This document shows, one piece after another, positions 45,670-58,900 of a stretch of 64,000 nt of DNA. The stretch comes from Dermanyssus gallinae (lineage: Eukaryota > Arthropoda > Arachnida > Mesostigmata > Dermanyssidae): the NCBI GenBank assembly GCA_003439945.1, contig QVRM01001794.1:16001-80000 (forward strand). The letters run 5' to 3'. How positions within the stretch are numbered: the stretch's first letter is position 1; every line of letters begins with the position of its first letter. The notes below the pieces were generated by a model that saw only the letters and a program-made list of their open reading frames with translations, had not been told where the DNA came from and ran no database searches. The position numbers and the translations under genes are program-made.

Positions 45670-48600
45670 GTTTCAGGTAAACATGTATTGGTACAATATT
45701 TGCGACTTTCTGCGAAAACAAGTTGCAACACGGAAAATTGCAACTTTAATGGTTGCTTGAACAAACCGTTGCCAAATACCGGCGTACGAATCTAGACTAA
45801 ATCTGATAGAGCAGTTATGACTAACGTACTAAAACAATTTCATTCGCTTCGTAAAACGTTCACAATGTTAATCCACAAAATGCGTTTTTATTATCACCTC
45901 TTTTACATAAAAGGAGGCGCGTGCTGCAATTTATTATTATCATATATGTATTGTTTCTAGTATGCGTACTCCTGCAAGGAGAACGTAACTAATCGCGCTC
46001 ATTTGGCCATCGGCCAAGCACGATTCAAAACGGGTCTCGGTTTTTAGAGTGATGGACCGCTGGCTCCTTAGGTTATTGGAGCGTACATCAAAAAAGTGAC
46101 CCAGCAAATTGCAGTTCGTTAGTTGACGCAAAGCAAATATGTTGCTTTGCTCGAAGAGTGAGTATAGTAAAAACAACATAAGATGACACGCTTTCAGCGC
46201 ACCTGAATCGCAGGTGTCTCAGGAACGTGTCTTGAAGGCCTTCCACTAATTTTACATATTTAATCAGATGTGGCTCGCAGACAGGAGAGCAATGTGTGAG
46301 CTTGAAAAAGACGAGATTTATAAAAGCGAATGCACACATGAGCGGTCGTTGAAATAAATAAACAAAAGATAATATTATTAAGGCACAATGATGCCTCCAC
46401 AACCATAGCAAGGAGGAAGCCAAGATCAAGACCATGTGTGATGTATACTCCTATATAAAGAAGATTTGTTAATCAACAGTCGAGAATCATTTTATACTCG
46501 AGACCGTTTACTCTATGCTTCAGTATTACGCAATTAGAAGATGGCGAATGCATGTTATTTTCAGAACACCATCGAGCAATGCTGTCGACAGCAGAACAGC
46601 ATGGGAGTCACTTGAGATTGCTTAAAATATTTTAGTACAATATGGCGAAAAATAGCTATAGTACAATGCAAGAAAGTATCCGTCTTATGACAAATGTTTC
46701 TTGAACTGTCAATTTCCAATGAAAGTAACTTACTTTAATAGTGTGCATTACCCTTACGTACCTTGGTTACATAAGCCATGCGATTTGAAATTGTACTCGC
46801 GCATTTACGAGGTGGAGTTCTGACTCTAAAGCGCCGTTTTGGCTCATTCCATGAACATGCGGTTATCATCACCAGCCCTTGTATTGGGCCCGACGTAGCA
46901 TGTTCGAATCTCATCCACGTACCGTGGGGCAGTTAAATATCTTATTTTTTCTAGTTAATAGTTTCAAGAATGCCCGATGTACATACGATGCTTATAACTA
47001 GCAGCGGAAGCAGCTAACAGCTTTTAACACCCGGGACATCATTAGGAAAATGTCGAAATCCACATCGTATTGAAAAAAAGCGTCATAAGCTTTAAAGAAC
47101 ATACTACCGAAAAAGACAATGGCCGCCCTCTGTACTCGCTTGCACCTCCCCTTGGTTCCCGGGGAACACACCCGCCAGGAGTGATAGAGTCTTAGGGAAG
47201 TGTGTCGAGGTCATGCAGAGAGCCCCAGTTACGCTATAGCCTCCTCCCTCGACTCCTCGTTTCGACCGCTCCGATGTGGGGCGCCCTTCTGCCTGCTATA
47301 ATCATGCAATTTTAACTTCAGGTTTTACCACTATTATGACAGGTATGTTTGCCCTCCTTTTATTCAGTCCTCTGTGCAAAGACACCATTTGATGAACAAC
47401 GGTTCGTGAGGCCAGGGACCTGACACGGGCGAGCGCGGAGCAGTACCGTGGCCTTGCCTATTCTGGTAATGTAGACTTGAAGAACCATGCACCGTGCATC
47501 ACGTGATAGGGTAGTTTTTTGTACGGGCACTCATATCGTGCCCGGAGGTCAGAAATGCAGGTTGCCATTTCTCGCTGAGCAGCGCGAGGGATGGCCATCA
47601 GAGTAACCCGTGGGTACTTCTATTGCAGGCCAACCCTTAGGGCCAAGTTTTGCCAAATAGAAGCCGTGAACAGTGTTGTTGGATCGGCGACCAAATGAGC
47701 AGTCTTCTCCTTGGCTTCTGGTGCGCAGCGCCAGAACCGCCCAGAATAGGGATGCGTACAATGCCACGGAGCTGCAGATGGGCAACAGTAATTCGACAAT
47801 TTCGCCGAACATTCAACAAAAGGATGCAATCGTCCTGATTTGTTGTAGCTTGAACTCTGCCTGGGGTAGGACGGATGTTACTAAGCAAAGATCACATCTA
47901 CGGGCGCTCCTCAGTTCACTGTTCACTCCAGTAAAACAAAACGTGTCGTTTCCACAGTCTGGTCGTGTCTAAAGCTAATTTAGTTGTCATCTGAATACAG
48001 TTGTGTGTGTCAATATAGCCTACTATTTTTTGTTCAAAATATGGTTATAGACGATTGTGATGGGCAATTCGATTTTTGTCCGGAGTGTAGAATAGACACG
48101 CATTAGCCATGGTCGATCGAGGCATATGCGGCCCAAGAATTTCAGGGAATGAGTTATTGTTGCTTAGCTATACTCGTACTTTGATAAGCTTCATAAAGAT
48201 ATTTAGTCTGTTTTGGGAGAGCATGCAGTTTTTAGGATACTTGCAGGACAGTCTTAGATCAAACATCAAGCACATTTTATTTAATACCAATAAAGTCAAA
48301 ATACGGATTCGGTATCATCTGCTGCTAAATTATTTTACTCATGATGCAGTTGCATATCTTAGATTATTCTCTGAAGAAAAAGTGTGACTCCTGGATGCCG
48401 AAATCAATTACAGGGGCGACCGCTGACTTGCTTTCAACGATGAAGATGTCATTGTTGCAGGAGAAACGAAATTTCTCGTAGGAATTAACAGAAAATGTAT
48501 GTGCTAAGGACTGAGTTTTGTACTTACTAGCAGAGACGTCATGCCACCGCAAGTGTTTCAAAAAAGTAGAACCGTGAAAGAATAAATCTATGTGCATGTT

Positions 48601-49042
48601 CTGATAATTGTGGTGAGCACTTGCTTATACGGGTAATTTAGTGAAAGAGTGTGAGCATGTTTTCCGGCCACTCGTGGCCGTTTAACATCTCAGATGTAAA
48701 TCTGTCGGATTACTGTGTTTGGGCCGCGGTCGAGCAAAGGTTCAGAAGATATAGGCATGACAACAGCAACGGACTTACGGGTCCATACGTAGGCTTATAA
48801 GAACTGTATGCCTAAATAAGGCATATAACGTACAGACACCAAATGGAAGCGGTAAACAAAGTGAACGCAGGCTACATTAAATATGCATGTCTGTTAGGGG
48901 TTTCTAAACAAGCACTCGTAATCTATAATATTCTCTATAAGATAAAATTATACAGAATATTCTATTCTGTATTATTTTATATTTATGTCTGTATTATTTA
49001 GATACATGCTCAAAAGCAAGCGATCTGGGCAATCATTAATAC
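45670..49042. other. No gene seen
   Basis: Over 3 kb. A tRNA-like B box (GTTCGAATC) near 46911 is isolated. At 47800-47640 on minus, peptide pieces (GSGAAHQKPRRRLLI) weakly recall the mid part of mariner transposases and share some bases with the relic at 11.5 kb, below what I would annotate. Two frames of 92 and 77 codons (48109-48387 plus, 48597-48364 minus) carry no known motif. An AT palindrome lies near 48950-48972. Confidence 0.4.
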
Positions 49043-49366
49043 GAACGAGCTGGTCCTAAGAACCAGTGAGGGGCACGCGGTTCTAAAAACAACCCGGTTC
49101 TAAGTACCAGTAAGGTGCACGCGGTTCTAAGAGCCAGTAAGGTGCACGCGGTGTTAAGAACGACCCGGTTCTAAGAACGAACTGGTTCTAAAAACCAGTG
49201 AGGTGCACGTGGTTCTAATAACCAGCCAGTTCTTAGAACCAGTAAGGAGAACGCGGTTGTAAGAACGAACTGATTCTAAGAACCACTAAGGAGAACGCGA
49301 TTCTAAGCACGAGCCGGTTCTAAGAACCAGTGAGGTGCACGCGGTTCTAAAAAACAGCCAGAGTAG
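49043..49366. repeat. 44-bp minisatellite array, first block
   Basis: About seven units of the same sequence family as the main array (GGTTCTAAGAACCAG, AGGTGCACGCGG), ending abruptly at non-repeat sequence. Confidence 0.95.
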
Positions 49367-49977
49367 GTGTAAAATTACTTATTATTTATACCGATGTGGC
49401 TGACCGAACATGTTAGAGGATATGCCGGTGTAGAAAAACGAGTTGTTCATTAGAGACACTGAGCTCAGCGTGGTTGGCAGAAACTGCCGACGTTTTGCAT
49501 CGTGTGAAAAATATCTTGCATTGGCTAGCGCAAAAAGAATAGTCGTAAACAGCTGTTAAGTTAAGATCCTATGGTTTCTCAGTTCATAATCATATCTCGA
49601 CTCTCTCATGCGCTGATCCGAACGCAATTCTGCTTTCGTAGTCACCGACCCGTATTTCTCTCGCCATTTTTGCCGGGAAAAGACGTTTGCCATCGCTTTG
49701 GCTGAGCTACGTTATAGGTTTTGGATAGGCGGTAGAACGATCAAATAAAGGAGAGTTATGTCGTTCGTTCGGGGGAGCCGCTGTACAGCATAATGGGAGA
49801 AACGCAGGAGAACGAAGCTTTTAAAGACGTCAACGCAGACGTCGTTGTCGTGACTTAAGAACAGGGTGCGGATAAAGGAAGGACCGCAGATAAAGGTAAA
49901 TGTGAAAAAATCGCCAGGGCGCCTTTACTGACGCCAACCTCAATGGACAGCTGAAACAGCTCGGGATTGTGGTTAAG
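49367..49977. other. Non-repeat segment inside the minisatellite
   Basis: About 610 bases unrelated to the repeat. It has no recognised domain. At 49793 a short plus frame starts MGETQENEAFKDVNADVVVV and stops after 21 codons; this could be the start of a retrotransposon ORF1 but equally chance. The repeat resumes at GGTGCACGCGGTTCTAAGAA near 49998, after a degenerate copy. Confidence 0.6.
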
Positions 49978-52900
49978 GACGTTCTAAAAATTTGTGAGGT
50001 GCACGCGGTTCTAAGAACGAGCCAGTTCTTAGAACCAGTAAAGAGAACGCGGTCCTAAGAACCAGTAAGGTGCACGCGGGTCTAAAAACAAGCCGCTTTT
50101 TAGAACCAGTAAGGTGCACGCGGTTCTAAGAACAAGCTAGTTCTAAGAGCCAATGAGGTGCACGCGGTTCTAAAAACGAGCTGGTTCTAAGAACCAGTGA
50201 GGTGCACGCGGTTCTTAGAACCAGCCAGTTCTTAAAGCCAGTAAGGAGAACGCGGTTCTAAGATTGAGCTGGTTCTAAGAGCCAGCAAGGTGCACGCGGC
50301 TCTGAGAAAAAGCCGGTTTTAGGAACCAGCCAGTTCTTAAAACCAGTAAGAAGAACGCGGTTCTAAGATCGAGCAGGTTCTAAAAACGAGTAAGGTGCAC
50401 GCGGTTCTACAAAAGAGCCAAGGACGAGCTTGTTCTAAGAACCAGTGAGGTGCACGCGGTTCTAAGAACGAGCCAGTTCTTAGAACCAATTAGGAGAACG
50501 CGGTCCTAAGAACAAGCTGGCTCTAAGAAGCAGTAAGGTGCACGCGGATCTAAGAACGAGCCGGTTCTAAGAACCAGTAAGGTGCACGCGTTTCTAAGAA
50601 CGAGCCGGTTCTAACAACCAGTAAGGTGCACGCGGTTCTATGAACGAACAAGTTCTTAGAACCAGTAAAAAGAAGGCGGTTCTAAGAACGAGCTGGTTTT
50701 AAGAACCACAAAGGAGAATGCGGTTCTAAGAACGAGTTGATTCTAAGAACCACTAAGAAGAACGCGGTATTAAGAACGAGTCGGTTCTAAGAACCGGTGA
50801 GGAAAAGGCAGTTTTAAGAACGAGCCGGTTCTATGAACTAGTGAGAAGAACGCGGTTCTAAGAACGAGCCGGTTCTAAGAACCACTAAGGAAAATGCAAT
50901 TGTAAGAACGAGCCGGTTCTAAGAACCACTAAGGAGAACGCGGTTGTAGGAGCGAGCCGATTTTAAGAACCAGTGAGGTGCACGCGGTTGTAAGAACGAG
51001 CAGGTTTTAAGAACCAGTGAGGTGCAGGCGGTTCTACGAACGAGCCAGTTCTCAGAACCAGTAAAGCGCACGCAGTTCTAAGAACGAGCCGGTTCTAAGA
51101 ACCAGTAAGGTGCACGCGGTTCTAAGAACGAGCTGGTTCTAAGATCGAGCTGGTTCTAACAACCAGTGAGGTACACGCGGTTCTACGAACGAACCAGTTT
51201 TAAGAACCAGTAAAGAGAACGCGGTTCTAAGACCGAGCTAGTTTTAAGAACCAGTAAGGAGAACGCGGGTCTAAGAACGAGCTAGTTTTAAGAATCACTA
51301 AGGAGAACGCGGTTTTTAAGAACGAGCTGGTTCTAAGAACCATTGAGGTGCACGCGGTTCAAAGAACGAGCCAGTTCTTAGAACCAGTAGGAGAACGCGG
51401 CCCTAAGAACCAGTAAGGGGCACGCGGTTTTAACAACGAGCTGGTTCTAAGAACCACTAAGGGAAACGCGATTCTAAAAACAAGCCGGTTCTAAAAACCA
51501 GTGAGGTGCACGCAGTTCTAAGAAAGCGCCGGTTCTAAGGACGGGCTTGTTCTAAGAACCAGTGAGGTGCACGCGGTTCTAGGAACGAGCTAGTTCTTAG
51601 AACCAGTAAAGAGAACGCGGTCCTAAGAACAAGCCGGTTCTAAGAACCAGTAAGGTGCACGCGGTTCTAAGAACGCGCTGGTTCTAAGAACCAGTAAGAA
51701 GAACGCGGTTCTAAGAACGAGTAAGGTGCACGCGGTTTTAAGAACGCGCTGGTTCTAAGAACCAGTAAGAAGAACGCGGTTCTAAGAACGAGTAAGGTGC
51801 ACGCGGTTCTGAGAACGCGCTGGTTCTAAGAACCAGTAAGAAGAACGCGGTTTTAAGAACGAGGCGGTTCTAAGAACCAGTGAAATGCACCCGGTTCTAA
51901 TAACCAGCCAGTTCTTAGAACCAGTAAGGAGAACGCGATTCTTAAAACGAGCTGGTTCTAAGAACCACTAAGGGAAACGCGATTCTAAGAACAAGCCGGT
52001 TCTAAGAACCAGTGAGGTGCACGCGGTTCTAAGAAAGAGCCAGTTCTAAGGACGGGCTTGTTCTAAAAACCAGTGAGGTGCACGCGGTTCTAAAAACGAG
52101 CTAGTTCTTAGAGCCAGTAAGGAAAACGCGGTTTTAAGATCGAGCTGGTTCTAAGAACCAGCAAGGTGCACGCGGCTCTAAGAAAGAGCCGGTTCTAGGA
52201 ACCAGCGAGTTCTTAAAACCAGTAAGGAGAACGCGGTTCTAAGATCGAGCTGGTTCTAATAACGAGTTAGGTGTACGCGGTTCTAAGAAAGAGCCGGTTC
52301 TAAGAACGAGCTTGTTCTAAGATCCAGTGAGGTGCACGCGGTTCTAAGAACGAGCCAGTTCTTAGAACCAGTTAGAAGAACGCGGTCCTAAGAACAAGCT
52401 GGCTCTCAGAAACAGTAAGGTGCACGCGGTTCTAAGAACGAGCCGGTTCTAAGAACCAGTAAGGTGCACGCGTTTCTAAGAACGAGCCGGTTCTAACAAC
52501 TAGTAAGATTCACGCGGTTCTATGAACGAACAAGTTCTTAGAACCAGTAAAAAGAAGGCGGTTCTAAGGACGAGCTGGTTTTAAGAACCACTAAGAAGAA
52601 TGCGGTTCTAAGAACGAGTTGGTTCTAAGAACCACTAAGAAGAACGCGGTTTTAAAAACGAGTCGGTTCTAAGAACCGGTGAGGAAAACGCAGTTTTAAG
52701 AACGAGCCGGTTCTATGAACCAGTGAGAAGAACGCGGTTCTAAGAACGAGCCGGTTCTAAGCACTACTAAGGACAACGCAATTGTAAGAACGAGCCGGTT
52801 CTAAGAACCACTAAGGAGAACGCGGTTGTAGGAGCGAGCCGATTCTAAGAACAAGTGAGGTGCACGCGGTTGTAAGAACGAGCAGGTTTTAAGAACCAGT

Positions 52901-55900
52901 GAGGTGCACGCGGTTATACGAACGACCAGTTCCAAGAACCAGTAAAGCGCACGCGGTTGTAAGAACGAGCTGGTTCTAAGAACCAGTGAGGTGCACGCGG
53001 TTCTATGAACGAACCAGTTTTGAGAACCAGTAAGGAGAACGCGGTTCTAAGAACAAGCTAGTTTTAAGAACCAGTAAGGAGAACGCGGGTCTAAGAACGA
53101 GCTAGTTTTAAGAATCACTAATGAGAACGCGGCTTTTAAAAACGAGCTAGTTCTAAGAACCATTGAGGTGCACGCGGTTTAAAGAACGAGCCAGCTTTTA
53201 GAACCAGTAGAAGAACGCGGCCCTAAGAACGAGTTGGTTCTAAGAACCAGTAAGGTGCACGCAGTTCTAAGAACCAGTAAGGTGCACGCGGTTCTAAGAA
53301 CGCGCTGGTTCTAAGAACCAGTAAGAAGAACGCGGTTCTAAGAACGAGGCGGTTCTAAGAACCAGTGAAATGCACGCGGTTCTAATAACCAGCCAGTTCT
53401 TAGAACCAGTAAGGAGAACGCGGTTCTAAAAACGAGCTGGTTCTAAGAACCACTAAGGAAAACGTGGTTCTAAGAACAAGCTGGTTCTAAGAACCAGTGA
53501 GGTGCACGCAGTTCTAAGAAAGAGCCGGTTCTAATGACGGGCTTGTTCTAAGAACCAATGAGATGCACGCGGTTCTAAAAACGAGCTAGTTCTTAGAACC
53601 AGTAAAGAGAACGCGGACCTAAAAACAAGCCGATTCTAAGAACCAGTAAGGTGCACGCGGTTCTAAGAACGCGCTGGTTCTAAGAACCAGTAAGAAGAAC
53701 GCGGTTCTAAGAACGAAGCGGTTCTAAGAACCAGTGAAATGCATCCGGTACTAATAACCAGCCAGTTCTTAGAACCTGTAAGGAGAACGCGGTTCTAAAA
53801 GCGAGATGGTTCTAAGAACCACTAAGGGAAACGCGATTCTAAGAAGAAGCCGGTGGTAAGAACCAGTGAGGTGCACGCAGTTCTAAGAAAGAGCCGGTTC
53901 TAACAACCAGTAAGGTGCACGCGGTTTTATGAACGAACAAGTTCTTAGAACCAGTAAAAAGAAGGCGGTTCTAAGAACGAGCTGGTTTTAAGAACCACTA
54001 CAGAGAATGCGGTTCTAAGAACGAGTTGGTTGTAAGAACCACTAAGAAGAACGCGGTTTTAAGAACGAGCCGGTTCTAAGCACCACTAAGGACAACGCAA
54101 TTGTAAGAACGAGCCGGTTCTAAGAACCACTAAGGAGAACGCGGTTGTAGGAGCGAGCCGATTCTAAGAACCAGTGAGGTGCACGCGGTTGTAAGAACGA
54201 GCAGGTTTCAAGACCCAGTGAGGTGCACGCGGTTCTACGAACGACCAGTTCTAAGAACCAGTAAAGCGCACGCGGTTCTAAGAACGAGCCGGTTCTAAGA
54301 ACCAGTAAGGTGCACGCGGTTCGAAGAACGAGCTGGTTCTAAGATCGAGCTGGTTCTAAGAACCAGTGAAGTGCACGCGGTTCTATGAACGAACCAGTTT
54401 TGAGAACCAGTAAGGAGAACGCGGTTCTGAGAACAAGCTAGTTTTAAGAACCAGTAAGGAGAACGCGGGTCTAAGAACGAGCTAGTTTTAAGAATCACCA
54501 ATGAGAACGCGGCTTTTAAGAACGAGCTAGTTCTAAGAACCATTGAGGTGCACGCGGTTTAAAAAACGAGCCAGTTCTTAGAACCAGTAGAAGAACGCGG
54601 CCCTAAGAACGAGTTGGTTCTAAGAACCAGTAAGGTGCACGCGGTTCTAAGAACGATCCGGTTCTCAGAACCAGTAAGGTGCACGCGGTTCTAAGAACGC
54701 GCTGGTTCTAAGAACCAGTAAGAAGAACGCGGTTCTAAAAACGAGTAAGGTGCACGCGGTTCTAAGAACGAGCTGGTTCTAAGAACCAGTAAAAAGAACG
54801 CGGTTTTAAGAACGAGGCGGTTCTAAGAACCAGTGAAACGCACGCGGTTCTAATAACCAGCCAGCTCTTAGAACCAGTAAGGAGAACGCAGTTCTAAAAA
54901 CGAGCTGGTTCTAAGAACCACTAAGGGAAATGCGATTCTAAGAACAAGCCGGTTCTAAGAACCAGTTAGGTGCACGCAGTTCTAAGAAAGAGCCGGTTTT
55001 AAGGACGGGCTTGTTCTAAGAACCAGTGAGATGCACGCGGTTATAAAAACGAGCTAGTTTTTAGAACCAGTAAAGAGAACGCGGTTCTAAGAACCACTAA
55101 GGGAAACGCGATTCTAAGAACAAGCCGGTGGTGAGAACCAGTGAGGTGCACGCAGTTCTGAGAAAGAGCTGGTTCTAAGAACCAGTGAGGTGCACGCGGT
55201 TCTAAGAACGACTCTGTTCTGAGAACCAGTAAGGTGCACGCGGTTCTAAGAACGAGCCAGTTCGTAGAACCAGTGAGAAGAACGCGGTTCTAAAAACAAG
55301 CTGGTTCTAAGAACGAGCTGGTTCTAAGAACGAGCTGGTTCTAAGAACCATTGAGGTGTACGCGGTTATAAGAACGAGCCAGTTCTTAGAACCAGTAAGA
55401 AGAACGCAGTTCTAAGAACGAGTAAGGTGCACGCGGTTCTAAGAACGCGCTGGTTCTAAGAACCAGTAAGAAGAACGCAGTTCTAAGAACGAGGCGATTC
55501 TGAGAACCAGTGAAATGCACCCAGTTCTAATAACCAGCCAGTTCTTAGAACTTGTAAGAAGAACGCGGTTCTAAAAACGAGCTGGTTCTAAGAACCACTA
55601 AGGAGAAACGCGATTCTAAGAACAAGCCGGTTCTAAGAACCAGTGAGGTGCACGCAGTTCTAAGAAAGAGCCGGTTCTAAGGACGGGCTTGTTCTAAGAA
55701 CCAGTGAGGTGCACGCGGTTCTAAGGACGGGCTTGTTCTAAGAACCAGTGAGGTGCACGCGGTTCTAAAAACGAGCTAGTTCTTAGAGCCAGTAAAGAGA
55801 ACGCGGTCCTAAGAACAAGCCAGTTCTAAGAACAAGTAAGGATGCACGCGGTTCTAAGAACAAGCTGGTTCTAAGAACCAGTGAGGTGCACGCGGTTTTA

Positions 55901-58900
55901 TGAAACGAACCAATTCTTAGAACCAGTAAGGAAAACGCGGTTCTAATAATATGCTGGTTTTAAGAATCACTAAGAAGAGCACGGTTCTAAGAACAAGCTG
56001 GTTCTAAAAACCAGTGAGGTGCACGCGGTTTTATGAACGAACCGGTTTTAAGAACCAGTAAGGAGAACGCGGTTCTAAGAACGAGCTGGTTTTAAGAACC
56101 ACTAAGGAGAACGCAGTTCTAAAAACGAGTTGGTTTTAAGAACCACTATGAAGAACGCGGTCGTAAGAACGAGCCCGTTCTAAGAACCAGTGAGGAGAAC
56201 GCGGTTCCAAGAACGAGCCGGTTCTAAGAACTAGTAGAAACGAGCTAGTCCTAAAAACCAGTGAGGTGAACCGTAGTTCTAGGAACGAGCTGGTTCTAAG
56301 AACCAGTGAGATGCAAGCGGTTCTAAGAACGACTCGGCTCTAAGAACCATTGAGGTGTACGCGGTTCTAAGAACGACTCGGCTCTAAGAACCATTGAGGT
56401 GTACGCGGTTCTAAGAACGACTCGGCTCTAAGAACCATTGAGGTGTACGCGGTTCTAAGAACGAGCCAGTTCTTAGAACCAGTAAGGAGAACGCGGTCCT
56501 AAGATCGAGCTGGTCCTAAGAACCACTAAGGAGAACGCGGTTCTAAGAACGAGCAGGTTCTAAGAATCATCGAGGTGCACGCGGTTCTAAAAGCGAATCC
56601 GGTTGTAAGATCCAGTAAGGTGCACGCGGTTCTAAGAATGCGTTGGTTCTAAGAACCAGTAAGAAGAACGCGGTTCTAAGAATGCGCTGGTTCAAAAAAC
56701 CAGTGAGGTGCACGCGGTTCTATTAACCAGCCAGTTCGTAGAACGAGCAAGGAAAACACAGTTCTAAAAACGAACTGGTTCTAAGAACCACTAAGGAGAA
56801 CGCGATTATAAGAACAAGCCGATTCTAAGAACCAGTGAGGTGCACGCGGTTCTAAGAATCAGCCAGTTCTTAAAGCCAGTTCTAAGAACCAGTAAGGTGC
56901 ACGCCGTTCTAAAAACGAACTGGTTCTAAGAACCAGTGAGGTGCACGCGGTTTTATGAACGAACCAGTTCTTAGAACCAGTAAGAAGAACGCGGTTCTAA
57001 GAATCAGCCAGTTCTTAAAGCCAGTTCTAAGAACCAGTAAGGTGCACGCCGTTCTAAAAACGAACTGGTTCTAAGAACCAGTGAGGTGCACGCGGTTTTA
57101 TGAACGAACCAGTTCTTAGAACCAGTAAGAAGAACGCGGTTCTACGAACGAGCTGGTTTTAAGAACCACTAAAAAGAACGCGGTTCTAAGAACGAGCTGG
57201 TTCTTAGAACAACTAAGGAGAACGCGGTTCTAAGAACGAGCCGGTTCTAAAAACCACTAAGAATAACGCGGTTCTAAGAATGAGCCGGTTCCAAGAACCA
57301 GTGAGGAGAACGCGGTTCTAAGAACGAGCCGGTTCCATGAATCAGCAAGAAGAACGTGGTTCTATGAACAAGCCGGTTCTAAGAACCATTAAGGAAAAAG
57401 CTATTGTAAGAACAAGTCAGTTCTAAAAACCACTAAGTACCAGTAACTGTGCACGCGGTTCTAAGAACGAGCCGGTTCTAAGAACCAGTAAGGTGTACGC
57501 GGTTCTGAGAACGAGCTGGTTCTAAGAACCAGTGAGGTGCACGCGGTTCTATGAACGAACCAGTTCTAAGAACCAGTAAGGGGAACGCGGTTCTAAGAAG
57601 GAGCTGGTTTTAAGAACCACTAAGGAGAACGCAGTTCTAAGAACGAGTTGGTTCTAAGAACCACTAAGGAGAACGCAGTTCTAAGAACGAGCCGGTTCTA
57701 AGAACCAGTAAGGTGCACGCGGTTCTAAGAACGAGCTAGTTCTAAGAACCAGTGAGGTGCACGCGGTTCTATGAACGAACCAGTTCTTAGAACCAGTAAG
57801 GAGAACGCGGTTATAAGAACGAGCTGGTTTTAAGAACCACTAAGGAGAACGCGGTTCTAAGAACGAGCTGATTTTAAGAACCAGTAATGTGCACGCGGTT
57901 ATAAGAACAAGCCGGTTCTGAGAACCAGTAAGGTGTACGCGGTTTTGAGAACGAGCTGGTTCTAAGAACCAGTGAGGTGCACGCGGTTCTATGAACGAAC
58001 CAGTTCTAAGAACCAGTAAGGAGAACGCGGTTCTAAGAACGAACTGGTATTAAGAACCACTAAGGAGAACGCAGTTCTAAGAACGAATTGGTTCCAAGAA
58101 CCACTAAGGAGAACGCAGTTCTAAGAACGAGCCGGTTCTAAGAACTAGTGAGGTGCACGCGGTTCTAAGGATGAGCCGGTTCTAAGAACCAGTAATGCGC
58201 ACGCGGTTCTAAGAACGAGCCGGTTCTAAGAACCAGTAAGGTGTACGCGGTTCTAAAAACGAGCTGGTTTTAAGAACCACTAAGGAGAACGCAGTTCTAA
58301 GAACGAATTGGTTCTAAGAACCACTAAGGAGAACACAGTTCTACGAACAAGCCGGCTCTAAGAACCAGTGAGGGAAACGTGGTTCTATAAACGAGCGGGT
58401 TCTAAAAACCAGTAAGGTGCACGCGGTTCTAAGAACGAGCCAGTTCTAAGAACCAGTGAGGTGCACGGGGTTATAAGAACGAGCTGGTTTTAAGAACCAC
58501 TAAGGAGAACGCAGTTCTAAGAACGAGCTGATTTTAAGAACCAGTAATGTGCACGCGGTTCTAAGAACGAGCTAATTCTAAGAACAATTGAGGTGCACGC
58601 GGTTCTAAAAACGACTCGGTTCTAAGAACCAGTAAGGTGCACGCGGTTCTAAAAACGAGCTGGCTCTAAGAACCAGTAAGAAGAACGCGGTTCTAAGAAC
58701 GAGGCGGTTCTAAAAACAAACTAAGTCTGAGAACCAGTGAAGTGCACGCTGTTCTAATAACCAGCCAGTTCTTAGAACCAGTAAGGAGAACGCGGTTCTA
58801 AGAACGAGCCGGTTCGAAAAACCACTGAGGAGAACGCGGTTCTGAACCAGTAAAAAGAACGCGGTTCTAAGAATGAGCCGGTTCTAAGAACCATTAAAGA

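Noticed and set aside
46861..46930. Possible tRNA with T-loop GTTCGAATC
   Set aside because: No pairing acceptor or anticodon stem could be drawn; only the T-loop matches.
47549..47840. Possible third mariner fragment on minus
   Set aside because: Some bases agree with the relic at 11.5 kb (GGATC.GCGA...CTCCTTGG), but no catalytic block is present.
48109..48597. Convergent frames of 92 and 77 codons
   Set aside because: No recognisable motif, no transcript signals, and lengths expected by chance in this composition.
54295..54543. 82-codon minus-strand frame inside the minisatellite
   Set aside because: The 44-bp unit is not a multiple of three, so the frame rotates through units. It is a chance opening in repeat sequence.
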